Shown here one piece after another: positions 23,259 to 32,197 of a DNA stretch of 35,507 nt. Every line of letters begins with the position of its first letter. The stretch's first letter is position 1. Made by a program: the position numbers and the translations under genes. Under the pieces are notes generated by a model that saw nothing but the letters and a program-made list of their open reading frames with translations, was not told the origin of the DNA and made no database searches. Source of the stretch: Acidobacteriaceae bacterium (GTDB lineage Bacteria > Acidobacteriota > Terriglobia > Terriglobales > Acidobacteriaceae); assembly GCA_030037635.1 (NCBI GenBank), contig JASHQH010000080.1:1-35507 (forward strand). The letters are read 5' to 3'.

Positions 23259-24158
23259 TTACGACGACGCGCCGAGCGAGGAGGACTGCTCGTGGGCGTG
23301 GTAGCTGGAGCGGACGAGAGGGCCGGATTCGACATGGCGGAAGCCCATGCGCAGAGCTTCTTCTTTAAGTTCGGCGAATTCGCGCGGCGTGTAGAGACGC
23401 GCCATGGGCAGATGATCGCGGGAAGGGCGCAGATACTGGCCGACGGTGAGGATGTCGCAGCGGGCGGCAGCGAGATCGCGAAAGACGTCGAGCAGCTCGC
23501 GGGTTTCTTCGCCGAGGCCGACCATGACGCCGGATTTCGTGACCGCTCCGCGGTTTAGCTCTTTGGAGTAGCGCAACAGCTCGAGGGAGCGTTCGTAGCG
23601 CGCGCCGGAGCGGACCACGCGATAAAGGCGCGGAACGGTTTCGGTGTTGTGGTTCAGCACGTCGGGCCGGGCGTCCACCACGGTGCGGATGGATTCGCGA
23701 TCGCCCTGAAAGTCGGGAATGAGGACTTCAACGCGGCAGCCGGGCGCCTGGCGGCGAATTTCATGAATGACCATGGCGAAGGCGCGGGCACCGCCGCGAT
23801 TGTCGTCGTCGCGGTTGACGCTGGTGACGACTGCGTGGAGGAGCCCCAACCTGGCGACTGCTTCAGCGACTCTGCGCGGCTCATCGAAGTCGATGGGCTC
23901 GGGGCGGCCCTTGGGGACGGCGCAAAAACCGCAGCGGCGCGTGCACAGGTTGCCGAGCATCATGAAGGTGGCGGTGCGGTGGTGCCAGCATTCGCCGATG
24001 TTGGGGCAGTGGGCGCTTTCACAGACGGTGTGGAGGTTGAGGGACCGGGCCAGGCGCTTGAGATCGTGGTAGTTTTCGCCCATGGGCGCGCGGGCCTTCA
24101 GCCAATCGGGCTTGGGCACAGGCATGCGGCGAACGGGTTCGATCTGCACCAGCTCCAT
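23259..24158 (-). CDS. lipA: Lipoyl synthase
   Basis: A 299-residue radical SAM enzyme that inserts two sulfurs into protein-bound octanoyl groups to make lipoyl cofactors for 2-oxoacid dehydrogenases and GcvH. The auxiliary cluster motif CESAHCPNIGEC (C46, C51, C57) and the radical SAM motif CTRRCGFC (C72, C76, C79) are intact, as is the C-terminal RSSYHA with the serine that ligates the auxiliary cluster. VTSVNRDD, NHNTETV and KSGVMVGLGE are family landmarks. An in-frame GTG lies one codon upstream (24161), so either start is possible; neither has a clear Shine-Dalgarno. No lipB or lipoate-using complex genes adjoin it, although gcvT is elsewhere in the window. Confidence 0.97.
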   Translation of the reverse strand: MELVQIEPVRRMPVPKPDWLKARAPMGENYHDLKRLARSLNLHTVCESAHCPNIGECWHHRTATFMMLGNLCTRRCGFCAVPKGRPEPIDFDEPRRVAEAVARLGLLHAVVTSVNRDDDNRGGARAFAMVIHEIRRQAPGCRVEVLIPDFQGDRESIRTVVDARPDVLNHNTETVPRLYRVVRSGARYERSLELLRYSKELNRGAVTKSGVMVGLGEETRELLDVFRDLAAARCDILTVGQYLRPSRDHLPMARLYTPREFAELKEEALRMGFRHVESGPLVRSSYHAHEQSSSLGASS

Positions 24159-24397
24159 CACGGTTTCAATTGTAGCGGCAGAGGATCAGGGGCTGCCGAT
24201 GCGCCTGATCGCAAAAGGACGTTTTTTCAGGTACTTGAAGCACAGCGCAGGTTCCCCTGTGGCGCAGGCCCCAACCGTTTGGGCCAAGCACGCATCTATC
24301 CCAGTGAGTTGTCCTGGCTGAACTGCTGCGTTGGGTGGGGCGTCGGAACGGGGGGAGTATCCAACGCTCAATGAAGAAAAACAGACGGGAGTTCACG

Positions 24398-24706
24398 ATG
24401 AAACCAGATCGTCCCTTGCTCGCATCGGTTGTCTCTCTGGCTGGAGGGATCGGCGTAATTCTAGGTTACTGCCATGGCACAACCAGTTTCAGCGCAGCCT
24501 ACCCTTTTAGTGGATCTGTCCTGCACATCGATCTCACGACCATAGGACCCGGGGTGCTGGGCGGATTGGCTCTGATCGCGCTGGGGCTGTTGCTGATGGC
24601 GTGGGCCCTGATCGCGGCCATCGTAAGCCAGATCATTCTGCTGGCCAGCGGTCACGACCGGGATTACGACCGGGACGGGGAGCCGCAACGGCTGCTGGAA
24701 GATTAG
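24398..24706 (+). CDS. Small two-helix membrane protein of unknown function
   Basis: A 102-residue product. The ATG at 24398 has GGGAG seven bases before it; an ATG at 24371 in frame would add nine basic residues. There are two hydrophobic segments: about 7-25 (LLASVVSLAGGIGVILGY) and about 49-83 (a long stretch including GVLGGLALIALGLLLMAW and IAAIVSQIILLA). Between them is a polar loop of about 25 residues (HGTTSFSAAYPFSGSVLHID). The tail is charged (GHDRDYDRDGEPQRLLED). I recognise no family. It stands alone, with about 240 bp upstream holding two palindromic stretches (24184-24210 and 24267-24285) and 275 bp of featureless sequence downstream. Confidence 0.65.
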   Translation: MKPDRPLLASVVSLAGGIGVILGYCHGTTSFSAAYPFSGSVLHIDLTTIGPGVLGGLALIALGLLLMAWALIAAIVSQIILLASGHDRDYDRDGEPQRLLED

Positions 24707-24981
24707 ATCCACCAGCATTCCCGCTTCTCGCCGACCTTGGGCACTGTGCGCCCAGATTGCAAGTGCGCGGGAGTTCGGGCTGATTTGGATCCTGCTCGCA
24801 AATTCCAACTCAAAAAATATGACAGGCCTGGGGGGGCGCGTTGCGCGGGCGCAGTGCGCAGGCGTTGGCTGCGACCGCTGCCGCAATAGCGCGGGCATGC
24901 AGGCCGGGAAGCGCTCTGTGCCGGCGTGCTACTCTGTGCTCACTTGCCGACGAGGAAATCGGGGAGCCAGGCTAGGCAACC

Positions 24982-25809
24982 ATGCAATCCATTTCAGTGG
25001 CGATGGTCGCGCGCAATGAAGGAAAGAACCTTGGCCGCACGCTGGCCAGCGTGGCGTGGGCCAACGAAATCAACGTGGTGGATTCGGGTTCGACCGACAA
25101 CACTGTCGAAATTGCCGAGAGCTACGGCGCCAAGGTGTACCACGAGAGCTGGAAGGGCTACGGACCGCAGGTGAATTCGGCGCTGGACAAATGCACCTGC
25201 GATTGGATTCTGAACCTGGACGCCGACGAGGTGCTGACGCCGGAGCTGGCGAGCGAGATTCAAGGATTGCTGGGCGGCGAGCCGAGGTTTGCTGCGTATT
25301 GGATTCCCCGGCTCAATCTGATCTTTGGGCGCTGGATGCGTCACGGCGGCCTGTATCCCGATCACAAGCTCAGGCTGTTCCGGAGGGGGCATGCGCGCCT
25401 GCGCGAGGATACCGAGCCGCACGCCACGCCCAAGACGACCGAGAAGACGGGCAGGCTGAAGCACCACATGCTGCACTATCAATATCCGACGTTCACGTAC
25501 TACATCGAACACATGCAGCGCTACAGCACGGCCACGATTCCGCTGTTTCTGCGCAAGGGGCGAACCAGCAGTTCGGTGTTCGCGTTCGTGGTAAACACGG
25601 TGCTGAATCCGGCGCTGACCTTCATCTGGAATTACATCTGCCGCGGAGGCTTTCTGGATGGGCGGGAGGGCCTGATCTTCCATTTGAACCATTCGATTTA
25701 TGTGAACTGGAAATTCGTCAAGGCGTGGAAGGCCTATCAGGAGGCCGGGACAACGGTACTGCCAAATTTCAAGCCGCCGGAGCCTGTTGACGGCGGGGGC
25801 AACGTGTGA
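24982..25809 (+). CDS. GT2-family glycosyltransferase (WaaE/KdtX-like)
   Basis: A 275-residue GT-A fold enzyme. The N-terminus ISVAMVARNEGKNLGRTLAS and VVDSGSTDNTVEIAESYGA binds the nucleotide sugar. The metal-binding DAD motif is at 80-82 within LNLDADEVLTPE. The region RHGGLYPDHKLRLFRRGHAR and the later HYQYPTFTYYIEHMQRY are typical of the LPS-core beta-1,4-glucosyltransferase WaaE subgroup. A C-terminal amphipathic region (FAFVVNTVLNPALTFIWNYI) probably contacts the inner membrane. It likely adds a hexose to lipopolysaccharide core or another envelope glycan. A second glycosyltransferase gene starts 46 bp later. There is no strong Shine-Dalgarno. Confidence 0.9.
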   Translation: MQSISVAMVARNEGKNLGRTLASVAWANEINVVDSGSTDNTVEIAESYGAKVYHESWKGYGPQVNSALDKCTCDWILNLDADEVLTPELASEIQGLLGGEPRFAAYWIPRLNLIFGRWMRHGGLYPDHKLRLFRRGHARLREDTEPHATPKTTEKTGRLKHHMLHYQYPTFTYYIEHMQRYSTATIPLFLRKGRTSSSVFAFVVNTVLNPALTFIWNYICRGGFLDGREGLIFHLNHSIYVNWKFVKAWKAYQEAGTTVLPNFKPPEPVDGGGNV

Positions 25810-25855
25810 TGGCGGCGCGAGCTGCGGCGGATTTGAAATAGGGGGCCGATTTCCG

Positions 25856-26995
25856 ATGGCGAAAGCGCGGTTCGGGGATGCGCTGCGGAGGATGATGCAG
25901 CGCTACCGGTACACGTTCTATCGGTGCCGCATCGGCGGATTCAGCCAACTTCTTGGGTATTCAAAGGAGAAGCTGGCTCGGCGCCGGGCCGGCGCACAGA
26001 CGGGCGCATTGACTTGTGAAACCGGCGATCCGCAGAGCGAAATCCGCGTGCTTTACCTGGACGAGGGCGGATGGGCAGTGCGCAACGTGGGCTTGAGCTG
26101 GTTCTCGCATCTCGACGGCGTGTTTTGCGCGATGGTAAGTGTTCAGGATTTCCTGAAAAAGCCTGAGATGCACCTCGAATACGACATCGTGCTTCTGAGT
26201 TTCGTCAACGTCATGAAGCACTGCAAGGATGTGGTCTTCAGCCGGCCTGTGATCGGCGTGGTTCAGGATCCGTTTGAGCTGTACGACGAGGTGCGGGATT
26301 GGAAATCGCGGCGCGCCGATGCGCAGGTTATCGAGCTCTGCAACAAGGCCGATTTCATCCTCTGCACGTCGGAGGAGGTTCAGGATTGCCTGGCAAAGGA
26401 AGGGATCAAGAGCACGCGCGTTCCCACCGCTTCTTTGCTGCCTGCGGCGCCGGATGAAGCGATCGAGCGAACCGGATCACGCCCCCTGACGGCGACCACG
26501 GTGGGCAGAATCTACCGGCGCAAGCGGTTTGAGTTGTTTCACGAGATTGCGGGGGCGAGTGAACGGATGGGCCTTCCCATCGTCTTTCATGCGAAGTTCG
26601 ATCGCAATCCGCTTCCGGAGGCGGAGTATATCTCGTACCTGGATCGAGCGGATGTGTACATCGTGACCTCGTTTCAGGAGGGCGGTCCGCTGCCTGCCAT
26701 GGACGCCATGCGGCGCGGGCTCATTGTTCTATCGACTCCAGTGGGCCAGATGCCGGAGATCATCGTCGACGGCGTCAGCGGATTTGTTTGCCACGATCGT
26801 TCGGAGTTCGTCGATCGCCTGTCGCGCCTGTGTGGGGATCGAAAGCTTGTCAGTCAGATGCGCCGTGAATCGATCAGCCGCATCAGAGAGGTTCGGAGTG
26901 AGGCGATTCTGCACGAGGCACTGAGGCCGGTTCTGAAATCTGCGGCCGAGCTGGGGGCGGCGCGCGGGCTGGAACGGCCCAGAACATCCGTTTAG
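25856..26995 (+). CDS. GT4-like glycosyltransferase
   Basis: A 379-residue GT-B protein if the ATG at 25856 is used; an upstream in-frame GTG at 25787 would overlap the preceding gene by 23 bp and add 23 residues of poor character. The C-terminal donor domain has TVGRIYRRKRFELFHEIAG, DVYIVTSFQEGGPLPAMDAMRRGL and STPVGQMPEIIVDGVSGFV, matching the GT4 E-x7-E region in EGGPLPAMDAM with a conserved glutamate. The N-terminal domain is less conserved (IRVLYLDEGGWAVRNVGLSW), and conspicuous pieces such as VIGVVQDPFELYDEV resemble family members that act on surface glycans. Paired with the GT2 gene just upstream, it probably serves the same glycan. Donor and acceptor are unknown. Confidence 0.85.
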   Translation: MAKARFGDALRRMMQRYRYTFYRCRIGGFSQLLGYSKEKLARRRAGAQTGALTCETGDPQSEIRVLYLDEGGWAVRNVGLSWFSHLDGVFCAMVSVQDFLKKPEMHLEYDIVLLSFVNVMKHCKDVVFSRPVIGVVQDPFELYDEVRDWKSRRADAQVIELCNKADFILCTSEEVQDCLAKEGIKSTRVPTASLLPAAPDEAIERTGSRPLTATTVGRIYRRKRFELFHEIAGASERMGLPIVFHAKFDRNPLPEAEYISYLDRADVYIVTSFQEGGPLPAMDAMRRGLIVLSTPVGQMPEIIVDGVSGFVCHDRSEFVDRLSRLCGDRKLVSQMRRESISRIREVRSEAILHEALRPVLKSAAELGAARGLERPRTSV

Positions 26996-27058
26996 GCTCG
27001 CGAAATGCTCAGCAGGACTCTCAGGGCGGTTCCATGCGCGCTCACGGCGCGGGCAATG

Positions 27059-27460
27059 CTACTTCAGCGCTTCGCGCACGTCGGTTCGAACCAGATAGAG
27101 GAAGAAAACGAGGTTGATGAGGCCCTGGACGAGGGAGGGAAAGGTGTGCTGGGTGGAGAAAAGCCACAGGAACGAGCCGGCGGCGAGGGCCACGGCGGCG
27201 AGGGCGAGCGCCCAGGCCCAGCGCAGCATTTTCAAAAGTCCGAGGGCGGCGGCTACGAAGAAGATGGGAAAGAGAAGATAGAGAAACCCGGCATGATATT
27301 TGACGACGTAGATGACGGTGATGGTGGCAACCAGGAGCATGTAGATGCTGATGGCGATCAAGCCGGGGAACTTGAGCAGGCCCGGCTTCTGCAAGCGCCG
27401 CCTGTCTGCAAGGGGGATTCTGCCCGTGGGCGACGGTCCGGTTTTGGAGTCAATCGTCAT
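27059..27460 (-). CDS. Four-helix membrane protein next to a cytochrome c gene
   Basis: A 133-residue protein with a polar N-terminus (about 25 residues, RIPLADRRRLQKPG) and four hydrophobic helices: about 31-52 (PGLIAISIYMLLVATITVIYV), 57-78, 80-101 and 109-127. It ends in a short charged tail (RTDVREALK). No cofactor ligands stand out, and I do not recognise a named family. Its start overlaps the stop of the cytochrome c lipoprotein gene by four bases (27457-27460), so translation is coupled and the two products probably work together at the cytoplasmic membrane. Confidence 0.75.
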   Translation of the reverse strand: MTIDSKTGPSPTGRIPLADRRRLQKPGLLKFPGLIAISIYMLLVATITVIYVVKYHAGFLYLLFPIFFVAAALGLLKMLRWAWALALAAVALAAGSFLWLFSTQHTFPSLVQGLINLVFFLYLVRTDVREALK

Positions 27461-27810
27461 AACGTGTGCAAATAAGCCAGCAGATCCTGCAGTTGTTGAT
27501 CGGTGAGCGGAGTGGCGGGCATGTCTTGCCGGCCGTTAAGGATGACCGCGGTCAGGCGCTCGTCGGTAGGCGGAGCGCCCGAGGGCATGGACTTGAGCTT
27601 GGTGAGCGCCTGCAGCCCCGGCCCGTGGAGAGGACGCGTGGAGGTGGGGTAGTGGCAGCGGGCGCACTTTGCCTGGTAAACAGCCGCGCCACGAGCCTCC
27701 TGGGGCGTCCACTCTGACGAAGGCTTGGAAGGCGGCAGGGAACGGCAACCTGCCAGTCCGAAGACGAGCGCGGACAGCGTGGCGAAAATCAGCAGGTTAC
27801 CTTTGCGCAT
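27457..27810 (-). CDS. Class I cytochrome c lipoprotein
   Basis: A 117-residue monoheme c-type cytochrome. A signal with lipobox LAGC (Cys22) means it is lipidated and anchored facing the periplasm. The heme-binding motif C49-A-R-C52-H53 follows, and Met97 in RQDMPATPL is the likely distal axial ligand. Spacing and size fit a small class I cytochrome c that shuttles electrons between a dehydrogenase and a terminal oxidase. It is the first gene of a two-gene operon with a four-helix membrane protein. No strong Shine-Dalgarno precedes the ATG; a TATGAT box lies only 9-14 bases upstream, so the mRNA could be nearly leaderless. A tandem 11-bp repeat is found a little further upstream. Confidence 0.9.
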   Translation of the reverse strand: MRKGNLLIFATLSALVFGLAGCRSLPPSKPSSEWTPQEARGAAVYQAKCARCHYPTSTRPLHGPGLQALTKLKSMPSGAPPTDERLTAVILNGRQDMPATPLTDQQLQDLLAYLHTL

Positions 27811-27862
27811 TACCGTTCATCATACAGAAGAATTTGAATGGATTAGCGCTGCTGTTGCGCGA

Positions 27863-27882
27863 TTGTAACCGTTTTGTAACCG
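27863..27882 (-). promoter_or_regulatory. Tandem 11-bp direct repeat upstream of the cytochrome c operon (Pho-box-like)
   Basis: TTGTAACCG occurs at 27863-27871 and exactly 11 bp later at 27874-27882 (on the minus strand CGGTTACAA twice). An 11-bp direct repeat of a TGTAAC core is the layout of PhoB-type response-regulator boxes. The cytochrome start codon is at 27810, and a TATGAT -10-like box on the minus strand (27819-27824) has no good -35, which would fit an activator. The regulator is not known. Confidence 0.45.
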
Positions 27883-27926
27883 GGGCGGACGGAATCGGGA
27901 GGGGCCGGCGGAAGCGGGACGGGAGC

Positions 27927-29573
27927 TTACTCGGCGGCGCCAATGGCTTCGGCGATGCGGTCGATCGCAGCCTTTTCGGCGTCGCTGCCGGGGTAGCGGC
28001 CGTTAACAAGAATAGAAAAGGCGAGGGTGCGCCCGCTGGCCGCGGTCAGATACCCGGACAATGATTCAACCTCGTTGAGCGTGCCGGTTTTGGCCCACAT
28101 TTTGCCCTTGAGAGGCGAGTCAACGAAGCGGTTGTCAAGCGTGCCGTCGACTCCGGCAACGGGCAGCGTGTCTTTCCATTCCGCACCCCAGGGCTGATGC
28201 GACGCGTAAGCGAGCAGGCGGGTAAAGGCGCGCGGCGAGATTTTGTCGGCGGCGCTCAGTCCGGAGCCGTCGTAGAAGAAAAATTCGTCGCCGGCGATGC
28301 CCGCATTGACCATGAACTGGCGCACGACGCGCGCACCTTCTTCGAAACTGCCGTCGGTGCCGTAAAGCTTGCCGAGCAGGCGGAGAAGCAATTCGGCATG
28401 GAGGTTCTGGCTGGTTTTGTTGGTGACCGTGATGTCCTGCACCATGGGCACGGAGACGTGTGCGGCGAGCACGCGGCGGCCCTCGGGCTCAGCGGAGATG
28501 GAGGTGAAAGCAGTAGGCACCAGCTTGAGCGGTTGGTCGCGCTCGCCGGCAAAGTCGCCGGTTCCGGTGGGGTACCTGTGCCGCGACTCAGGAGCGCCCG
28601 TAACCTTGATGCCGCGCAGCAGGAGAGCCTGCTGGAATGCGGCAGCGGTGAACTGGGCGGGATCTTCGACGGACATGGAAGCATGAAGTCCGGCGGGGGC
28701 GACGGTGCCCCAGGCGCGCACGAGCATGGATCCGGGTTGGCGATCGAGGCCGGGATGGGCCGGCTGATCGGGAGGCGCAACCAGCATGCGGTTGTCGAGC
28801 GCGTAATAGTCCACGTCGGGCGACCACTGGGCGGCGGTGGTGCCGCGCGCCGTGCCGTCGGGGATGATGGTCAACTGGTCAGCATTTTCATTGAAGGTGA
28901 GTGCGGAGACAGGAGCGCCGTAGCTCCATTGCAGGGAGTCCCATGCCCAGCCCAGGCCATAGGGTTCGTCGAGAAAATAGCTGTCGTCGCCCACCACGTC
29001 GCCTTCAACGGTGCGCACGCCGGCCTGCTCCACTTGCTCGGCGAGCAGACTGAGTACGGTCATGGCGTTGGGCACAGGGAGTGGTTTGGGCGGTGCTTCG
29101 GCAGGCTGGGTTTCGGCCGAGGGGGCGGGCGGCGGAGGCGCGGCGTTGGGCTCGACGTAAGGGTAGTGGCGCGCGCTAAGGGTGGGATCGCCGACGCCGA
29201 GCAGCATGATGTCGCCGTGCAAAATGCCGGCGGCGTCCACATCGCCGCTGCCGACGACGAACGTGGTCCAAGTGAGCGTATCAACGGGCAAGAGGGCGAA
29301 GGCGGCCGCGGTGGTGGTGAGCTTGGCGCCGGAGCCGGGTGTAAACAGGCGCGCGTCGTTGAGGCCGTAGAGCGGCTGACCGTCGAGAGTGGTGACGCTG
29401 ATGCCGAACTGCGCGTGGCTGAGGGCTGGTTCGGCCAGAATAGCCTGAATGCGATCGGCGAGGGGGCCGGTGGCGGGCGCAGAACGCGCGGGACGATGCT
29501 GCGCGCTGATGCAGGGGCAGAAAATGGCAAAGTTGACGAGCAGAATTGTCAGAGGCCGCGGTGTTGTCCTCAT
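27927..29573 (-). CDS. dacB: D-alanyl-D-alanine carboxypeptidase/endopeptidase, PBP4 (S13) family
   Basis: A 548-residue periplasmic penicillin-binding protein with a signal peptide ([17 protein letters not shown]). The nucleophile motif is S81-G-A-K84 in [10 protein letters not shown], and the K495-T-G motif lies in [10 protein letters not shown]. Between them is the large inserted domain of class C PBP4 proteins, with a proline-rich stretch around [17 protein letters not shown]. The second motif region reads [12 protein letters not shown] with S440; I see Asp where the family usually has Asn. It trims or cleaves peptidoglycan peptide cross-links. Its ATG is 36 bp from that of folP on the opposite strand, leaving little room for separate promoters between them. 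Confidence 0.93.
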   Translation of the reverse strand: MRTTPRPLTILLVNFAIFCPCISAQHRPARSAPATGPLADRIQAILAEPALSHAQFGISVTTLDGQPLYGLNDARLFTPGSGAKLTTTAAAFALLPVDTLTWTTFVVGSGDVDAAGILHGDIMLLGVGDPTLSARHYPYVEPNAAPPPPAPSAETQPAEAPPKPLPVPNAMTVLSLLAEQVEQAGVRTVEGDVVGDDSYFLDEPYGLGWAWDSLQWSYGAPVSALTFNENADQLTIIPDGTARGTTAAQWSPDVDYYALDNRMLVAPPDQPAHPGLDRQPGSMLVRAWGTVAPAGLHASMSVEDPAQFTAAAFQQALLLRGIKVTGAPESRHRYPTGTGDFAGERDQPLKLVPTAFTSISAEPEGRRVLAAHVSVPMVQDITVTNKTSQNLHAELLLRLLGKLYGTDGSFEEGARVVRQFMVNAGIAGDEFFFYDGSGLSAADKISPRAFTRLLAYASHQPWGAEWKDTLPVAGVDGTLDNRFVDSPLKGKMWAKTGTLNEVESLSGYLTAASGRTLAFSILVNGRYPGSDAEKAAIDRIAEAIGAAE

Positions 29574-29609
29574 GCCCGGAGTGTAGCAGGCAGTGGCAGC
29601 GTACCATCG

Positions 29610-30518
29610 ATGGGAGTGAGAAGAGCGATCACAAGCTGGCAGGTGCGCACGCGCACGCTCGAGCTGGGGCGGCGCACGCTGGTGATGGGGGTGGTGAACA
29701 TCACGCCTGACTCCTTCAGCGACGGCGGTCTTTTTCTGGATTCGGAAAAAGCCATCGCTGAGGCGATGCGCCTGATAGAGGAGGGCGCCGATCTGCTCGA
29801 CCTGGGCGCGGAAAGCACGCGGCCGGGCTCGCGCGCGGGCGGTGCGGATGCCGCAGTCAGCGCCGAAGAGGAGCAGGTGAGATTGCTTCCGGTGCTGGAA
29901 GGGATTCTGCGGGCCAAACCGGATGCAGTGTTATCGGTGGATACGTACAAAGCGGCGACAGCGCGAGCAGCCCTCGCCGCCGGTGCCGAGATCGTGAACG
30001 ACGTGAGCGGTTTTACGTGGGACGCGGAGATGGCGCAGGTGTGCGCGGAATCTGGCGCGGGCGTGGTGGTGACGCATACGCGGGGGCGGCCCGACCAGTG
30101 GCGCACGCAGCCGCAGCTTGAGCCCGGTGCGCTGCTGGCGTTGGTGCGCAGCGGTCTGGCCGGCAGTCTGGCGGTCGCGCAGCGCGCCGGTGTTGCGGCA
30201 GATGCCGTGGTTCTCGATCCCGGCTATGGCTTCGGCAAGCGGTTTGATGAGAACTATGCGCTGCTGGCGCGGCAGGCAGAGCTGCTTGCGCTGGGACGGC
30301 CGCTGCTGGCGGGATTAAGCCGCAAATCGTTTCTGGGGCAGACGCTGAGGCCGCTTTTCGGCGGGAATGACGCGCCGCTGGATTCCCGCGAAAACGCGAG
30401 CCTGGCGGCGATGACGGCGGCGATCCTGAACGGAGCGTCGATGGTGCGCGTGCACGCAGTGCGAGCGGCCGTGGAAGCCGCGCGGATTGGGGATGCGATT
30501 CTGGATGCAGGATCGTAG
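29610..30518 (+). CDS. folP: Dihydropteroate synthase
   Basis: A 302-residue TIM-barrel enzyme of folate synthesis, joining p-aminobenzoate to dihydropterin pyrophosphate; the target of sulfonamides. Loop and substrate motifs: [57 protein letters not shown] and LAGLSRKSF, ending [19 protein letters not shown]. The start at 29610 is tentative, because no good ribosome binding site is seen; an in-frame GTG at 29616 is an alternative. The sixth-loop motif, MHMRG in many enzymes, here reads [10 protein letters not shown]. The gene is divergent from dacB with 36 bp between start codons. The GcvT reaction feeds the same one-carbon/folate pool, but they are not linked by operon. Confidence 0.95.
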   Translation: MGVRRAITSWQVRTRTLELGRRTLVMGVVNITPDSFSDGGLFLDSEKAIAEAMRLIEEGADLLDLGAESTRPGSRAGGADAAVSAEEEQVRLLPVLEGILRAKPDAVLSVDTYKAATARAALAAGAEIVNDVSGFTWDAEMAQVCAESGAGVVVTHTRGRPDQWRTQPQLEPGALLALVRSGLAGSLAVAQRAGVAADAVVLDPGYGFGKRFDENYALLARQAELLALGRPLLAGLSRKSFLGQTLRPLFGGNDAPLDSRENASLAAMTAAILNGASMVRVHAVRAAVEAARIGDAILDAGS

Positions 30519-30589
30519 CGCGGTTCCCGCCCTAGCTGTGCTCCGCTTGCGCGGTGCACAGTTAGGATGGGGCAACAGCAAGGAGCAAG

Positions 30590-32014
30590 CTAGATGCTGA
30601 TGCCCACCTTGTAGCGCGGCCAGAGCGGGCGCTCGGCGGCGTGGTCGATGACCGGCTCGCCGTCACACTCCACTTCAATCACCGTGGCGGGCGACTCGGG
30701 CGCTGCCAGCGGCATGCCGGTGAGGCGGAAGCTGAATTCGTCCTGCGTGAATTCGACCTTCTGGCCGGTCTTGAGCAGCCGCGCTGACAAAACTTTGGGC
30801 TTGAGGCCGCCGATGGCAAAGACAACCTGAGGCTGGAAGAAGGTGAGCCAGTCGGCCGCGGGGGTGTGTCCGGGCCAGAAGTGCTGATGGATATAGAGCG
30901 TGTTGCCGCGGCGGGTGTAGTTGGCGTTGACGTTGGCTTGAAGCTGGCCGCGCTCGGTGCCGTAGATCGCTTTGCCGTTGGTGTCAAGCCATTTGCCCAC
31001 AGCTTCTAAAACTTCAATGGATATGAGCGGGACGGAACCGTCAGGCTCGGGGCCGATGTTGAGCAGATAGTTGCCGCCGCCGCGCGCGCAGGTAGCGAGA
31101 TTGTCGACGATGGCCTCGGGCGTCTTCCAGGCATTGTCGGCGCGGTTGAATCCCCAACTGTCGTTGAGGGTCATGCACGACTCCCAGGCGCGGCCCGCGG
31201 CCGAAGCCTCGATGTGCTGCTCGGGCGTGGCGAAGTCGCCCTCGAGGCCGTTGCGGTTATTCACAATGATGTCGGGCTGCAGCTGGAAGACCATCTCGTT
31301 CATGCGCTCCGACTCCCATTGCTCGGCATTGAGCGGCCAGGAGACGTCGTACCAGAGAATGTCGATCTTGCCGTAGTTGGTCATCAGCTCGCGGATGAGG
31401 CCATGGGTGTAGTCGACGAAGCGGCGGCGCGCGGCTTCGTCAGTTTTGCAGATGGCGCCGTCGGGGTGGTGCCAGTCCATGAGCGAGTAGTAGAAGCCCA
31501 CGCGGAGTCCTTCGGCGCGTGCCGCTTCAACAAATTCGCGGACCAGGTCGCGGCCGGGACCCTGCTGCGCCGCGTTGTAATCAGTGAGCCTAGTATCGAA
31601 GTTACAGAATCCTTCGTGATGCTTGGTGGTCATCACCATGTACTTCTGGCCGGCGCGCTTGGCCAGGCGCGCCCAGTCGCGAGCGGCATTGGGCTTGGGA
31701 TGGAAATGCCTGGCAAGAATTTCGTATTGGGGAATGGGAATGCCCTGATACTCCTTAGCCCACTCGTGCTGGCCGATCACGCTATAGAGGCCCCAGTGAA
31801 TAAACATGCCGAACCTGGCCTCGTGCCACCAGGCCATGCGCGCGTCGCGGGTGGCGGCTTGCTTGAGGTCAGCAGGCGTGGGCGCGGGGCCGGCCTGCGC
31901 GCCGGTGGGGGCAGAGTGCGCCAGGACGTCGCTGTTTGCAACCGCAAAAGCGGCGGCGCCGGCGGCGCCAAACTGCTTCAGGAATGACCGTCTCGTACCT
32001 TCGCTCCAGTTCAT
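30590..32014 (-). CDS. Alpha-L-fucosidase, glycoside hydrolase family 29, Tat-exported
   Basis: A 474-residue enzyme that releases alpha-linked L-fucose from plant, algal or host glycans. The start at 32014 follows GAGGAGA and gives a twin-arginine signal (TRRSFLKQFGAAGAAAF), so the protein is exported folded. The GH29 catalytic barrel has ARFGMFIHWGLYSV, KYMVMTTKHHEGFCNFD, GFYYSLMDWHHPDG and DILWYDVSW, with Asp223 the likely nucleophile. The acid/base cannot be fixed from sequence alone; a Glu in TPEQHI is a candidate. The last 100 residues are a beta-sandwich (YIHQHFWPGHTP, EFSFRLTGMPL). The gene diverges from a LacI-family regulator whose operator probably controls it. Confidence 0.93.
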   Translation of the reverse strand: MNWSEGTRRSFLKQFGAAGAAAFAVANSDVLAHSAPTGAQAGPAPTPADLKQAATRDARMAWWHEARFGMFIHWGLYSVIGQHEWAKEYQGIPIPQYEILARHFHPKPNAARDWARLAKRAGQKYMVMTTKHHEGFCNFDTRLTDYNAAQQGPGRDLVREFVEAARAEGLRVGFYYSLMDWHHPDGAICKTDEAARRRFVDYTHGLIRELMTNYGKIDILWYDVSWPLNAEQWESERMNEMVFQLQPDIIVNNRNGLEGDFATPEQHIEASAAGRAWESCMTLNDSWGFNRADNAWKTPEAIVDNLATCARGGGNYLLNIGPEPDGSVPLISIEVLEAVGKWLDTNGKAIYGTERGQLQANVNANYTRRGNTLYIHQHFWPGHTPAADWLTFFQPQVVFAIGGLKPKVLSARLLKTGQKVEFTQDEFSFRLTGMPLAAPESPATVIEVECDGEPVIDHAAERPLWPRYKVGISI

Positions 32015-32047
32015 GCCATCTCCTCATTCATCGCGTGCCGCAGGTTA

Positions 32048-32061
32048 CGTTAGCGTTTACG
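32048..32061 (-). promoter_or_regulatory. Candidate LacI-family operator upstream of the fucosidase gene
   Basis: CGTTAGCGTTTACG is an imperfect palindrome with the central CG step usual for LacI-family sites (CGTTAGC against CGTAAAC). It lies about 34 bp before the fucosidase start, between that gene and the divergent lacI-type gene. The match is partial, so this is tentative. Confidence 0.4.
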
Positions 32062-32197
32062 AAGATTGCGCAAATTCGCCGCCGAGCCACTATAGCAGAG
32101 ACGGCCGGTGAATGCGGGGCGCAGGTCTTCGCTCGTGCTGCGCCGGCCGAGGCAGGGGCTGATGCCCACGATGATTTGTGACACTTACGGCGCGACC

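Noticed and set aside
24184..24285. Two palindromic stretches (GATCAGG/CCTGATC and GGCCCCAA/TTTGGGCC) upstream of the small membrane protein gene
   Set aside because: Stem lengths and loops are unremarkable for this G+C content and no regulator or T-tract supports a function.
28197..29609. Long upstream extension of the folP frame
   Set aside because: The extension is antisense to dacB; homology to dihydropteroate synthase begins only after about 29640.
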